Below are positions 43,243 through 54,100 of a DNA stretch of 64,000 nt, piece by piece (positions within the stretch are counted from its first letter, which is position 1; each line of letters opens with the position of its first letter). This stretch comes from Bidens hawaiensis (lineage: Eukaryota > Streptophyta > Magnoliopsida > Asterales > Asteraceae). Both the position numbers and the translations under genes were made by a program. Location of the stretch: NCBI GenBank assembly GCA_021521415.1, contig JAIQDT010007383.1:1-64000 (forward strand). The letters are read 5' to 3'. Below the pieces are notes generated by a model. That model was not told the origin of the DNA and ran no database searches. It saw only the letters and a program-made list of their open reading frames with translations.

Positions 43243-45611
43243 TTAATTTCTCCAGTTACCATCTGAACCACCTCCTCCCCTTGAGTAACCGCCGCCGCCA
43301 TAACCACGGTCGCGACCGCTTCCATAACCGCCAACGCCATATCCACCACCACCGCCTCCGCCATAGCCACCACCAGCGCCATCGCGTCTGCCGTACCCAC
43401 CGCCTCCACCACCATATCCACCGCCATCGCGTCTGCCGCCACCGCCGCTTCCACGGGACTGTGCCTCGTTGACGGTGATGTTACGACCGTCGAGCGGCTG
43501 GCCGTTCATCGCCTCAATCGCGTCTCTCATCGATTGCTCGTCCTTGAAAGTAACGAATCCGAATCCTCTAGATCTACCGGTCTCCCGATCGTTGATAATC
43601 TATTCACATGGCGTAAAACCGATTAGATACAACTATTCCATCCAAAAACTTGATTTCTATAATAACAGCAATCGAAACGCTAATCACTATGGGTGCAAAC
43701 GAGCATAGGCCAAGCTGCTCTCGAGCTTGGAACGATAAAAAAGTTCACAATGACCCAAGCTTTTTTGAGCTCGAGCTCGAGCTGAGCCGAGCCGAGCCGA
43801 GCCAAGCCTAAACCTCAAATAAAATTCATTTAGTTATCAAGCCCAAGCTCGAGCTTTACATGGGAAGCTTGTTTAGGCTCGTCAAGCGTTTTCTCTTTTT
43901 GGACTTTTATGTAGCCGAGCTCAACCTGAGCTTAGACACATTTAAGGTTTTTTTATATCAAAATATATTTAAGAAAGGTTGAAATGAATATAATTTAATT
44001 AATAAGTAACAAATGAGCCAACACCAGCTTTAAAAAACAACTCTCAAGCCGAGCTTAAGCTTTAGAAAAAGAGCTCGAAACAAGCCGAACTCGAGCTCAG
44101 CTACACCGCGAAATCAGGATTAGATTCAATTCAAAAACCTAATTTAGATAATAGCAACGATTAGATTCAATTCGAAAACCTATTTTCTACAATAATATCA
44201 ATTAAACCGTTAAATCAATCCATCTCCGTGGCTTATACACCAAAAAACGTACCGTTTCAGGTAACAAAAGTAATAACGAGTTAAAAGAATCAAAGTAATA
44301 CAGATCGATCACACCGATCACTTTAGCGTTTTAATTTCACACTGCACAGCCGAGCGACTCACTTAAGGTTTCCTCTCAATCAATCAATCAATCATGCCCA
44401 GTAAAATCCCACCGACAGCAAAGCTATAAGTAGGGTCTGGGGAGGGTGGGATGTAGGCACACCGTACCTCTATCCAAAGGAATAAAGAGGTGGCTTCCAG
44501 AGAGACCCTCGGCTCTAAGTACATGTGTATGAAGCAAAGTAAAGGAAATCAAAGTTTAACAGTTATATAAAAACTACTACTAATTATAATAATATTAATA
44601 ATAAGATCACAGTTTAACAGCTATATAAAAGCTAATAATAATTATAATAATAATAATATATGTAAGGGAAATACCATATATGTTGCAACATATATGTTTC
44701 CCCTAAATGACCCCATATGGGGGTGTTTGGGATTCCTTATTTTACCTCCTTATAACTTTTCATTAAGTTAATAAGTTGCAACATTGTAACTTATAAAACT
44801 TTTCCTCTCACAATATAAGCAATCCCAAACACCATATTACTTTTCAAAAAGTTAATAAGTTATAAGTTGGTGAAAATAAGCAATCCCAAACACCCCTAAT
44901 TAAAAGATAATAAACTAGCCGAGCCCGAGCTTGAGGAAACAACTCATGAGCTGAGCTTGAGCTTTGGATAAAGAGCTCGAAACGAGCCGAGCTCAAGCCT
45001 CACGATTAGATGCAATTCAAAACCTATTTTCTAGAATAACATCAATTGAAACCGTAAATCACAATTAGATTCACTTCAAAAACCTAAGTTCTATATTAAA
45101 AAATAAAAATATATATTAATTTCAATAAAAACAGCAATTAAAAACACTAATTCGCCACTAGATTCACTTCAAAAATCCTAATTTCTATATTAAAAAAAAA
45201 CTAATTAATTTCAATAAAAAAAACATCAATTAAAACTCTAATTCGCCACTAGATTCACTTCAAAAACCTAATTTCTATATTAAAAAATATAAAAAAAAAA
45301 CAATTAATTTCAATAAAAATAGCAGTTAAAAAACACTAATTCGCCACTAGATTCACTTCAAAAACCTAATAAAAAAAAACAGTTATTAGATCCGATCCGA
45401 ACACCTACTTCCAATAAAAACAGGAATTAAAAACACTAATTCACTTCAAAAACCTAATTTCAACAATAATATCAGAAATTAATAATAAGGTGAAGACCTT
45501 GGATTCCAAAATCTCGCCGTATTTAGAGAAAGCTTCTTCAAGCGATTGGTCGGTAGTGGCCCAAGCGAGGCCGCCGACAAAGCACCGGTACTCCACGTCA
45601 GCAGACGCCAT
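43243..45611 (-). CDS. Glycine-rich RNA-binding protein, GRP7/GRP8-type (two exons)
   Basis: Exon 1 is 45498-45611 (38 codons) and exon 2 is 43243-43599 (118 residues plus stop), joined in phase 0 to 156 residues. RRM about 7-84: RNP2 CFVGGL at 10-15 and RNP1 RGFGFVTF at 49-56, with [10 protein letters not shown] before it and [20 protein letters not shown] after. The tail (about 89-156) is GGGGYGGG with RRDG repeats. Such proteins bind U-rich RNA in nucleus and cytoplasm, act in splicing, cold and stress responses and the clock, and several regulate their own splicing. The intron position, right after SK of RNP spacing, is that of the family. The donor AAG/GTCTTC is poor; reading through reaches TGA after 18 codons, so intron retention would give a truncated RRM. 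The intron (43600-45497) is filled by repeats. Confidence 0.92.
43688..44110. mobile_element. GAGCTCG-word hAT MITE fragment in the GRP intron
   Basis: The left terminus TATGGGTGCAAACGAG differs by one base from the TIR of the element at 2762. The interior holds CGAGCTCGAGCTGAGCCGAG and AAGCCGAACTCGAGCTC words. The right terminus is missing; a second fragment with the same inner end lies at 44917-45000. Confidence 0.6.
44395..44520 (-). mobile_element. SINE-like copy (inverted) in the GRP intron
   Basis: On the minus strand it carries the same 3' core as the copy at 15131-15515: GAGGGTCTCTCTGGAAGCC, CCTCCCCAGACCCTACTT and GGTGGGATTTTACTGGGC, ending in a (GATT)n tail. Confidence 0.6.
44719..44896. 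mobile_element. Tourist-like MITE in the GRP intron
   Basis: GGGGGTGTTTGGGATTCC at the left and GCAATCCCAAACACCCC at the right, with TAT and TAA outside (an imperfect 3-bp duplication). Same family as the element at 12146-12336, but with a second inner copy of CAATCCCAAACACC near 44819, so it may be a nested or rearranged pair. Confidence 0.78.
44917..45000. repeat. Second GAGCTCG-word fragment plus duplicated intron flank
   Basis: GAGCTCGAAACGAGCCGAGC followed by CACGATTAGATGCAATTCAA parallels 44075-44135 (GAGCTCGAAACAAGCCGAAC, then GATTAGATTCAATTCAAAAA). The element end and its intron flank are thus duplicated. Confidence 0.6.
45060..45470. repeat. Tandem ~95-bp intronic repeat of the GRP gene
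   Basis: At least four units run through CTAATTCGCCACTAGATTCA, CTTCAAAAACCTAATTTCTA, an A-rich run and AATTTCAATAAAAA. Diverged units also lie at 43630-43688, 44110-44215 and 44985-45050, which means most of the intron grew from one ~90-bp piece. Confidence 0.8.
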
Positions 45612-45685
45612 TGATAATATTATTAGTAAGATATTATTATTATTATTTTCAGATGGATGTGGAATTGGTTATTGAATACGACGGC

Positions 45686-45692
45686 GTTTTAT
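45686..45692 (-). promoter_or_regulatory. TATA box of the GRP gene
   Basis: TATAAAA on the minus strand, 75 bp upstream of the ATG at 45611. A GGTTAACC palindrome lies further upstream near 45740. Confidence 0.6.
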
Positions 45693-45934
45693 AGCTGAAG
45701 CTGAAGGACGTGTGTCTTGTCTTGACTATGGTATGTGGCGGTTAACCCTGGTTAAGTTTCACCCCTAAGATATTTTCATATTTTGTTATATTATAATTTA
45801 TTTATTTATGTTTATATTATAATAATAACTTACAAATAAAATTAACGTGATTGCTATGAGAATTCAAGCAGTGTAATTATATATACAACATAGTGTAATC
45901 ATAGTGAAGTGTAATTACAAAATAATGTAATTAC

Positions 45935-46020
45935 GCTACGATGTAGTTGGGTTGGATCGGATTCGAACTTCACTTCTCCTTCAATGGCATTTGAGCTAAA
46001 GTTCGTTGACATAATCTAGG
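45935..46020 (-). repeat. tRNA-derived SINE-like copy
   Basis: On the minus strand TTTAGCTCAAATGCCATTGA matches an A box and AAGTTCGAATCCGATCC contains a perfect B box (GTTCGAATCC). The spacing is about 35 bp, as in tRNA. No full tRNA fold is present. Confidence 0.55.
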
Positions 46021-46199
46021 TTTATCGAAGTAGGTATTTAAGCGATGGATTTTCAAATTTTAATAACTTATTTGTTTATATAATAATAATAATAATAAGT
46101 GAATAAAATCAAATAATCAAAATTGATGGTAGGAGGTTTGGGTTCTCTAATGGAGACTCAAGTTCGATTATCACTTGTAGCACTTGTTGTCGATTAAGA

Positions 46200-46265
46200 C
46201 AATGAATGGTTTGAGCTAAGCCTTGTACAAGGTTGTCGCGTCGAATCCCAGCCCATCTGGGTTTT
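46200..46265 (+). repeat. Possible tRNA-derived segment, plus strand
   Basis: GGTTTGAGCTAAGCCTTG (A-box-like) and CGCGTCGAATCCCAG (B-box-like) are about 35 bp apart. Weaker than the copy at 45935-46020. Confidence 0.4.
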
Positions 46266-46496
46266 CATCCCACCGTGTGTTACGTCAAAGAGTTCTGCTC
46301 TTGTGGTGACACAACGACTGTTAAGTGGTAGTCGACGGTATAGTTTCCCAGAGGAACGCCCAAGCCAAACTCTAAAGCCAGTGTGAGTCCAGTTAAAACA
46401 ACATCGTTTGACTAAAGTAGGGCAATGGGGCTCTCCAAATTTGAGGAATGCAGTAACCTAAACACTAGAAAGTAGCCGCTCTAAAAAAAAATCAGC

Positions 46497-46570
46497 ACCG
46501 GTGGGATCGAAGTCAAACTTCACTTCCCTCTAATGTTAGTTGAGCTAAAACTCATTGACATAACCGGTTT
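46497..46570 (-). repeat. Second, decayed SINE-like copy
   Basis: The minus strand reads GTCAATGAGTTTTAGCTCAA, then GAGGGAAGTGAAGTTTGACT. It parallels the copy at 45935-46020 (GTCAACGAACTTTAGCTCAA, GAGAAGTGAAGTTCGAATCC). The B box is lost. Confidence 0.5.
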
Positions 46571-46579
46571 TACCTCAAT

Positions 46580-48800
46580 GGATTTTCGGGCTACGAGTTT
46601 TCTCTGAAACAGGAGATGATGGGATTGGATTACGCAGTGCTTTATGCTATCGCGGGCGTATGGGGTCGCCTTTTATTATTGGGTTAGTTATTGATTTATG
46701 ATGTTTAAACATGTTTTCACATCAAGTACTTCTTGTGTAATTATTTAACTTTAAAAATATCATTTATTTTTGTATTGTACTTGATTTACTTTTAATTTGA
46801 TGAATTAACAAGTCACTTCTTTTTCTTTTTGCTACCAAACTTGTAATTGTAATGTTATAGAATATTAATGTTCTATAGATTTGTGTATTACATACACAAG
46901 GGATTGGTTTTTTAACAACAAAGGTTTGGCGATTTTTAGATTAAATCGTTAGTAACAATTCTTTTATCATCAAAAACTAAAATCAAATCGTTGAAATTTA
47001 AAACCAAACTATTATTAAAGGTTCAGTTTATGATTAAGGCTTTATTGTGTCTCTTTTAAAAATAAAATGCATAATACATTCAATAAAAAGTTTCCACAAA
47101 TATATATTGCAAGCTACCTAAAAAAAATTATTTAAAAATACATGAAGTTAATTTAATAAACTATATCTTGTAGAACTAATTTAATAAACTTGATTTTTGG
47201 TAAACAAAACCCACTTAGTTTTTAATGATATTTAAACATAGGACTATAACTACAAAAATTTTGTAGGGCTTGCTTATCTTCATCATCTTTGGATTTTGGT
47301 TAGAGTAGGTGAGTCACACACTTAAAACTTATTTTGTTTCTTTTCATAAGGGTATCTATTTGCCATATTTATTTTACTAACCACAGACCCATACTATTTT
47401 AGTTTCTTTTAATTCTTCTGTCTTTTTAAGTAAACATTTATTTAATAAATAAAGTTATTTTTTAATATATTCAAATGCCTATGTTATCCTTGTTTATTTA
47501 AATTATGATATAAATTTTCTCATCAATTTGGGTTCAAAATATTATTTTGTCTAAAAAGTGTGTTATTTATGTAATTAAAAAAAGGCAACTTGTATTAAGG
47601 TACTTTTTAACATAAGGAAAATTGGAAATAAATAATTATACCTTTTATGTATTGGACGATAATAATCTCACCTTTAACAATCACTGGCAATGATCCCACC
47701 TTTTAACTATTTTTGTCTCACTTGTCCTCCGTTAAAAAATAGTTAACGTCGTTATGTTTTTTCCCTAATTTCAAACCGATGCTTGTATTAACTAATAACA
47801 ATTCACAAAGAAGGAATAGTTCTAAATCTCTATCGGGCCAAGCTGCTTTTTTTGGTTGTGCCAATAGTTTATTTTAATATATGATCCATGAATCTATTTT
47901 TAATAGATTAATATACGCCCCCTGTATTTTAGTAGCGTTATCATACGCACTTGAAGTTTAATAAAGTTTTTTTTATTTTTTCTATGTTAACATATACTTT
48001 TTTTATGTTATTCATTTTCTACACGTTTAACTACTTTTTTCACTTTTTTATTTAACATACTATAAATGAAGCTAACTTTATAACTTTATGCATGTTTATT
48101 TAATCGTGTGACTTGTTTACTTTACTGTCGTATACGTATATTAATTCATCTATATACCAAGTAACAGATCCATCCTCGCCGTGTAGCACGAGCATCATAC
48201 CCTAGATTAATACGACTATACACGTATATTAGAAGCTGAACTGCTGAAGTGGGGATCCCATAACTCCATAAGCCATAGGCCCAAGACAAACTTCAATGTT
48301 TTCAAAGTTGAGTTAGTACAAATTCAATTGGGCTGTTTGGAGGATTGGGCCACTCTAGGCTAAGTTTTGACGAGGGTATGGCCATTTGGGCTCAATCTGG
48401 AAGTCCAACATCTAATAAATCTTTTTTCTGGTATTTATTATCTAAATAATTCTTAGAACTTGTGTGGTTTGATTACTTTAATCAAGTCAACCTATTAAAC
48501 TTTTTTTCCTTTATGAACCGCCATTTAGATCACTTGCGAGCCACTTACCCACCCAATTAACTTCATTCCATGTGCACAAAAAAACCCATATTTTTTTGTC
48601 ATAGACTCGCAACTGAGACTTGAACCAGAACCGTCCCTTTTTAAATTGAATTATCTAATCATTTTCATTATTTTTGCTTTTAAGTAATATTTTATTAACA
48701 ATCTAGTTAAGACTTCAATTATGTATGCTATATTTTATTTGTTGATTTATTTGATTAGCAATTTTGCGGAGACTTTTTATTTTAATTCTTGGTGTCTTAA
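46580..48800. other. AT-rich intergenic stretch without a recognisable gene
   Basis: No conserved frame, RNA gene or element terminus was found. Very AT-rich between 46800 and 48100. Confidence 0.4.
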
Positions 48801-48810
48801 TACTTATGTT

Positions 48811-49304
48811 CAATGTTTTAAAAACCGATTCATACCGGCCGGTTGAACCGGTAATACCGGATTTCTCATATCAGACTGGTATTTTGTGTCTGGTATTTTT
48901 GGACGGTTTGCTAGAACATTGAACCGGCGGTTTTTTCTAAAATATCGGTTTAAACCGGCAAACCGGTTCTAAGCCCAATCGATTTTTGATATTTTGCAAC
49001 CCATATTTTTAAAAAGTTACCTTTAACATAGCAATTAGCATTGAGACGAGTGAACGTTTGGATTATTTTTTAAAATCGAAAGCTTTTGTATTATTTTTTA
49101 TAATTATGGATTAACTTTTTGATTATATTTTATTATGGAATCATATAATTTTGGATTATTTTTTAAGTTAAAGTTATGTTTATATGATGATATTACAAGG
49201 TAAACTATTAACCTGGTTGAACCACTTGATACAACCCGGTTCAACCGTTGTATCATTTTTTAACCAAATCCGGTACGAGTTAAATACCGATTTTTAAAAC
49301 ATTG
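48811..49304. mobile_element. hAT-type MITE (CAATGTTTTAAAA family)
   Basis: 494 bp with ends CAATGTTTTAAAAACCG and CGATTTTTAAAACATTG (one mismatch within 17). Flanks CTTATGTT and CTTATTTT match 7 of 8. AACCGGTT words occur inside, but the termini differ from the 1053-1534 family. Confidence 0.82.
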
Positions 49305-49439
49305 CTTATTTTATTATTTCTATTCGGAGACATGGGAAATATGACTCATATATTAATCTCTTTGACCTCACCTATTAATGCTTTGATTCTTTTTTTTTGG
49401 AAACCAAAATTTTTGGATCCGTCATTAATTAGCATACTC

Positions 49440-49590
49440 GTTTTGGCTCCAAGCGTAATTGAGCTTGATAAATAAAGTGTGGTTCGAACTCGTATATTAA
49501 ATGAGTTCAAATGGAAGCTCAAGCTAGTTTAAATTCAGCTCAATCAAGGTTTAGCGAGCCAATAGTGAGTAGCTCACACAAGACTAAACT
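49440..49590. repeat. Degenerate GAGCTTG-word element remnant
   Basis: GAGCTTGATAAATAAAG, GAAGCTCAAGCTAG and TTTAGCGAGCC words recall the GAGCTCG hAT family, without termini. Confidence 0.35.
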
Positions 49591-49599
49591 TGTGACCAA

Positions 49600-50126
49600 A
49601 CTAACGACTCCCAAGTTTTCTCGTTTTAGACGATAGGACCAACACGGACCAGTCTAGTATGGTTTCAAAACACTATATAGTACAACATTCAATATTTCCC
49701 AATGTTAGCATTTGTTGACAATGTCCTAAGTAGGTATTCCTACTTGCCATGTCTTCCATAATTTTCAACTTAAGTTGTTGGATCTTTTGAATTGTTAGGT
49801 GTGTCTTTTTAAAACTGTGAACATCATTTACTCTCTATTTTAATTTACTCTCTATTTTAGATAATTTGCAACACCCATATAAAATAAAAGATATTTTTGA
49901 GTAGTTTTGTATTCAAATTTTAATTAATTTACATAAACTGAAATTCGTAAAATGTCCTTCTAAAATATCTATATCAATATCTACACCTTTTGATAATAAA
50001 CTATAAGTTTTTATCACTTGTCTCTTCCTCGTCGTTTTTAAAAATTGTTAATTAAATATTTACTTCATATCTATTTGCAAATATTTGAAATTTATAATTA
50101 TCTCATATTTTATAACTTTAAATGGA
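49600..50126. other. AT-rich intergenic stretch
   Basis: Nothing recognised. Confidence 0.35.
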
Positions 50127-50725
50127 TCCCAATACATTACTATTACTAATATATATAAAAGAGAAGTTTGGCGACGCTGGACTAAGATTGGTTTATTTGG
50201 CAAGATTTCATTGGACCAAGTTTTGTTTTGTTTTTGTTTTTGTTTTTGTTTTTTTTTTTTAACTTTGATAATTATATTTCTAATTATCTTTGTTATGTTT
50301 GTTTTTTATTAGTTTAGTTTCAATACCAATATACCGTAACGGATGTGATAAAAACTGACATAATTTGCGTAGACTTAGCGCATTTTGTTTTAGTTATAGT
50401 ACCGTAACGAAACTGACCGAATGACAATTCTTTCTTTTTAGTCCGGTTTATAACGAACGTGAAAAACCCAACCAAATTTGCATAGACCCACGCCAGGGAC
50501 CAACAACACTCGGGTTTTACCAATGCTCGACTTTCACCGACCAACGCTATCCCAATGTTCCATCTCAATTTTTATAACTTTTTTTTGTTTTAGTTTCCGT
50601 ACAATAACACATGTAACAGAAACTGACCAAATTCACGTCAACTTACCGCCTCAACACTTAGGACCGGTAATGCTTGTGTCTTACCAACATTCGGATTTAC
50701 CAACCTGCCCGGGTTAAAAAACTAG
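50127..50725 (+). mobile_element. Non-autonomous Helitron, same family as 36051-36804
   Basis: It starts TCCCAATACATTACTATTAC after an A and ends CCCGGGTTAAAAAACTAG before a T, fitting A/T target insertion. Internal units with ATACCGTAACGG, AACTGACC, CAAATTTGCATAGACCCA and ACTCGGGTTTTACCAATGC match those in the first copy. Non-coding. Confidence 0.75.
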
Positions 50726-51760
50726 TTTATAACAATTCATATGGAGATCGTCTAGCCTTACGGTTTAATTACTATGACCGCATCCTTAATGGATGGATGA
50801 GTTATTCAATCTAGATACATTTATAAGTTTGAATATGTATTAATTCTAAATTTCTAATATATACTTCTAGACATCGTAGTTCAGAACCTACTATAAGAAA
50901 AAATAAACGGTGGGAGTGGTGACTATTAACTTATTTTTAAACTAGATATATTTGTAATTTATTATTGTAATATGTTGTTATCTTTTGTTTGAAAGCGTAC
51001 AGGTCTCAAACTAATATACTTATATAATCGTCCGATTTGTTGGGTGTATATAGTTAATATTATAAAGTAAAGCATTATAAAACACAAGCTAAAAGCTGCA
51101 TAAGATTATGACATAATTGAAATTCTACAAATATTCTTTCAAAATCAATCTCAAGACTAGAAGTTTAAATTCATTAGCAAGCTTTGTTAGGTTCTTTATT
51201 TATGAAATGTGGAATATAATGAATGCACGTTACTTGCATTTAATTCAATTTAGGTCTAAGGCACAACCACAACCAAGATACACCAATCACTTTCAAATAA
51301 AGTAGAAAACAACATCAAAATATATGCCGAAAGCCAACGCGACGTATTTGTAATATGTGTAATAATGTTTTGAAAATTTTGAAAGCCGAACATGATCAGA
51401 CCAGTTAGGTGGTTAGAATAGGAAGTTAGGAACTAACCACCTAAGTGGTTCGACTCACAATTAACTGCATGGCCATCCGATTCTTATTAACGCTCCAACT
51501 CGTGACTTGATAAAACGAACGGTTTCCTGATCTGTCTGATTTTCAAATATAAATTCTTTCATTCTTTGAGATACTTGTAATTTGTAAAATTGATGATGTC
51601 CAACAAGGTGAAAGAAAACTTTTCAAATGACATTACCTATTAGTTATTGACATCATTGTTTATTTAATTAAGTAGATACCATATCTTTGTGGTTAGTGGA
51701 TCAAATTCCATGTTATGCACACCTAAGTGAACTACTTATGGAATTATATATCTATACAAT
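50726..51760. other. AT-rich intergenic stretch
   Basis: Nothing recognised, apart from a short inverted pair CCAGTTAGGTGGTTAG / CTAACCACCTAAGTGG near 51400-51450. Confidence 0.35.
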
Positions 51761-51761
51761 A

Positions 51762-51979
51762 TTATAATATATTTAAAAATAGAAAGGTAATTTCATATAT
51801 TTAAAAAATTTAAGGAATTACATTTTTAAAACAGATGATATGATCCATTATAACTAAATCACCGTAAGTTATAATATATTTAAAAAGTAAAAAAGGTAAT
51901 TTCATATATTTAAAATTTTTTAAGTAATTACATTTTTAAAATATATAATATGATCCATTATAACTAAATCACCCTAAGT
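51762..51979. repeat. Tandem ~112-bp duplication before the retroelement fragment
   Basis: Two copies of TATAATATATTTAAAAA, GGTAATTTCATATATTTAAA, GGAATTACATTTTTAAAA and ATATGATCCATTATAACTAA, then ATCACC. The second copy abuts the 5' border of the fragment at 51984. Confidence 0.75.
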
Positions 51980-51983
51980 CTAA

Positions 51984-53227
51984 AAACTTGGTGACCCGCA
52001 GAGTGAGTTACTTTTGCTTCGATCATGTATGGGTATTGCTAAATTTTTCTTCGGTTTGAGAACATGCCAACCTGTACATATGATGGAGGCAGCGGTGTTT
52101 TTCGACAAGGGATTGCGTGAGGCGATCGAGGACATTGTAGTTTGTGGAGGTCCTTTCTTTGGAGATCTCCAATGGCGACTTGCTTCCTTACCCATTAAGA
52201 ATGGGGGTTTGGGGTTGTATTCGGCAGTAGAGGCTTCCTCTTATGCGTTTGTGGCCTCGAGAGCCTAATCATGGGTGCTTCAAGATCACATTTTGCGAGA
52301 CAGTGGTATATGTGGGATGGATTCTGATTATTCTTGTGCTTTGGCTTGTCTTCGTGATATGATTCCAAGCGTCGATTTTAGCAGTTTCTCTAACAAAGAG
52401 ACCGCCCCCTCTAAAGCCCAGCATGCATTGGCGAGCGTTCTTTTAGTAAAATTGTTCACGACATGGAGTCACACTTTAATATGACAAGCAGACAAAAAGC
52501 CATTTTTGAGTGTCTACAAGCACCACATGCTCAAGATTTTCTTCTTGCTATCCCTATAGATGGGTTAGGCCAGCATATATCTCCAGTGGAGTATTGTAGT
52601 ATCCTTAAGTATCACCTCATGATTCCTCTATTTCCGGTTGATGAGATATGTCCTGTTTGTCGTAAGGCGTGTTTAGACATATATGGGGAGCACGTGGTGC
52701 ACTGTAAAGAGCTCCCGGGGTTCAATTACCGACACGATCTGGTTAGGGACGTGCTCTTTGATGTATTCAGGCGAGCTGGAATTTCTGTTAAGAAAGAAGC
52801 ACCTGTGAATTTCCTGACTGGCCCGTCGGAGGGAAGATCATCTATTCGACCGGCTGACATTTTGGTGTTTGGATGGATAGGAGGGAAACACGTGTGTGTG
52901 GATTTAACAGGGGTTTTCCCTTTGGTGGGCTTAGGGAGTAGTGGTTTCGCAGTCGGTCAAGCCGCATTAAAAGCTGCTTTAGGTAAGGTGGCAAAAAATG
53001 AAAAGGCGTGTTTTGACAACCAACATGTATTTATTCCTTTTGCTTTTGACACTTTTGGTTTCCTCGCGCCTGAAGCTGTGGAGCTACTTACCCGTGTTCA
53101 GCGGGTCATGCATAGTAATGTTATGACTCCAAGATCAGCAAATATAGTTTTTAAAAGATTGGGTTTTGCGATTCAAAAAGGGGTAGCGACGCAGCTTGTT
53201 GCCCGCTTGCCTTCTGTTTCGATGTAA
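51984..53227 (+). pseudogene. C-terminal fragment of a retroelement-type protein with zinc finger and R2-like endonuclease (broken)
   Basis: About 414 codons of one protein, open from 51984 without a start. A TAA at 52266 replaces a likely Gln codon in SRA-stop-SWVLQDH, and a one-base shift lies near 52440 (ASVL to ESHFNMTSRQK). The last 254 codons (52463-53227) are open. They hold a CPVC...GEHVVHC zinc site (CX2CX10HX3C), then YRHDLVRDVLFDVFRRAGI, then RPADILVFGW with VCVDLTGV, which has the order of the restriction-like endonuclease of R2-class non-LTR elements (CCHC, RHN, K/RPD, D). The N-terminal part (LGDPQSELLLLRSCMGIAK, FGDLQWRLASLPIKNGGLGL) is like the post-RT region of LINE-type proteins. 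The RT itself is missing, so the copy is 5'-truncated. Assignment is by motif reading; such proteins are often annotated as reverse-transcriptase-like in plants. Confidence 0.65.
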
Positions 53228-53930
53228 TCTAAACTTTTCTTTAATAAGATATGTTTAATAACTTTTTATACTCTATTTTTTAAATAAAAGGGCATCACAA
53301 TAACTAGTGTTTTTTTAATCTTTAATTTAAGTATACTATTGCTATATAAAACTTTAAAAAAATGTATGTGTTTTTTTTCTTTTAATGATCATTTAAATCA
53401 CTGACGCGCCACTAACCCAAAAAATATTCACGTATTAACTAGTGTTTTCAATTAATTAGCTAATTTTATTTCCTTCAAATATAATATTATAAATCACCAT
53501 CCTGAGTGTTATGTTCCCCGTCGCGTTGTGCAGTATCCCTTTAGTGTGTGTGTATATATACATATATTGTAAATGAAAAGAAAAAGAAATAACTTGCACA
53601 AGCTACGAACTTATAAATTATAATTATATAAAATACAATTGAAAACCAAATATTCCTAAAATAAAAACAAATAAATAAACCTAATATTCCATAAGCTGTA
53701 GATGCAACTAAAGTTGAATATGAAATGAATAGATAAATGGTGCATGTGACACTCCTTGCAAATCATTGATAGTTTACCATTAAAACCATAATTACTTAAT
53801 TATTGATGACCCTAATGCACTTTGCAAGGTTTAGACAAGTTGTAATACCTAAAAAAATATATTAAACAAAAAAAATGACTGGGATTGTTGTAGGTCAAAC
53901 AAATCTTGTAATCTTATAAAGGATTCTAAA
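53228..53930. other. AT-rich intergenic stretch
   Basis: Nothing recognised. No poly(A) or simple tail can be firmly tied to the retroelement fragment to the left. Confidence 0.35.
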
Positions 53931-54100
53931 CACACATAATATAAGTAAATGAACATAAAAGAAGAACAAAACACGTGTTTATGTTCGTTTTCGTTTATTT
54001 AATTAAATGAACATCAAACTTTTGTTTATATTCATTCGGTTATTAAATAAACGAATATACACGAACTTTAGATCCCGTGATCCACTCGTTTACACCCATA
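53930..54100. mobile_element. TTCGTTTATT-word hAT MITE fragment
   Basis: GTTCGTTTTCGTTTATTT and AATAAACGAATATACACGAA, ending at CTCGTTTACACCCATA, which is a hAT-type right terminus. The left terminus is missing. Same word type as 1-480. Confidence 0.5.

Noticed and set aside
43152..43472. His/Arg-rich 106-codon plus frame
   Set aside because: Antisense of the glycine-rich tail of the RNA-binding protein; composition artefact.
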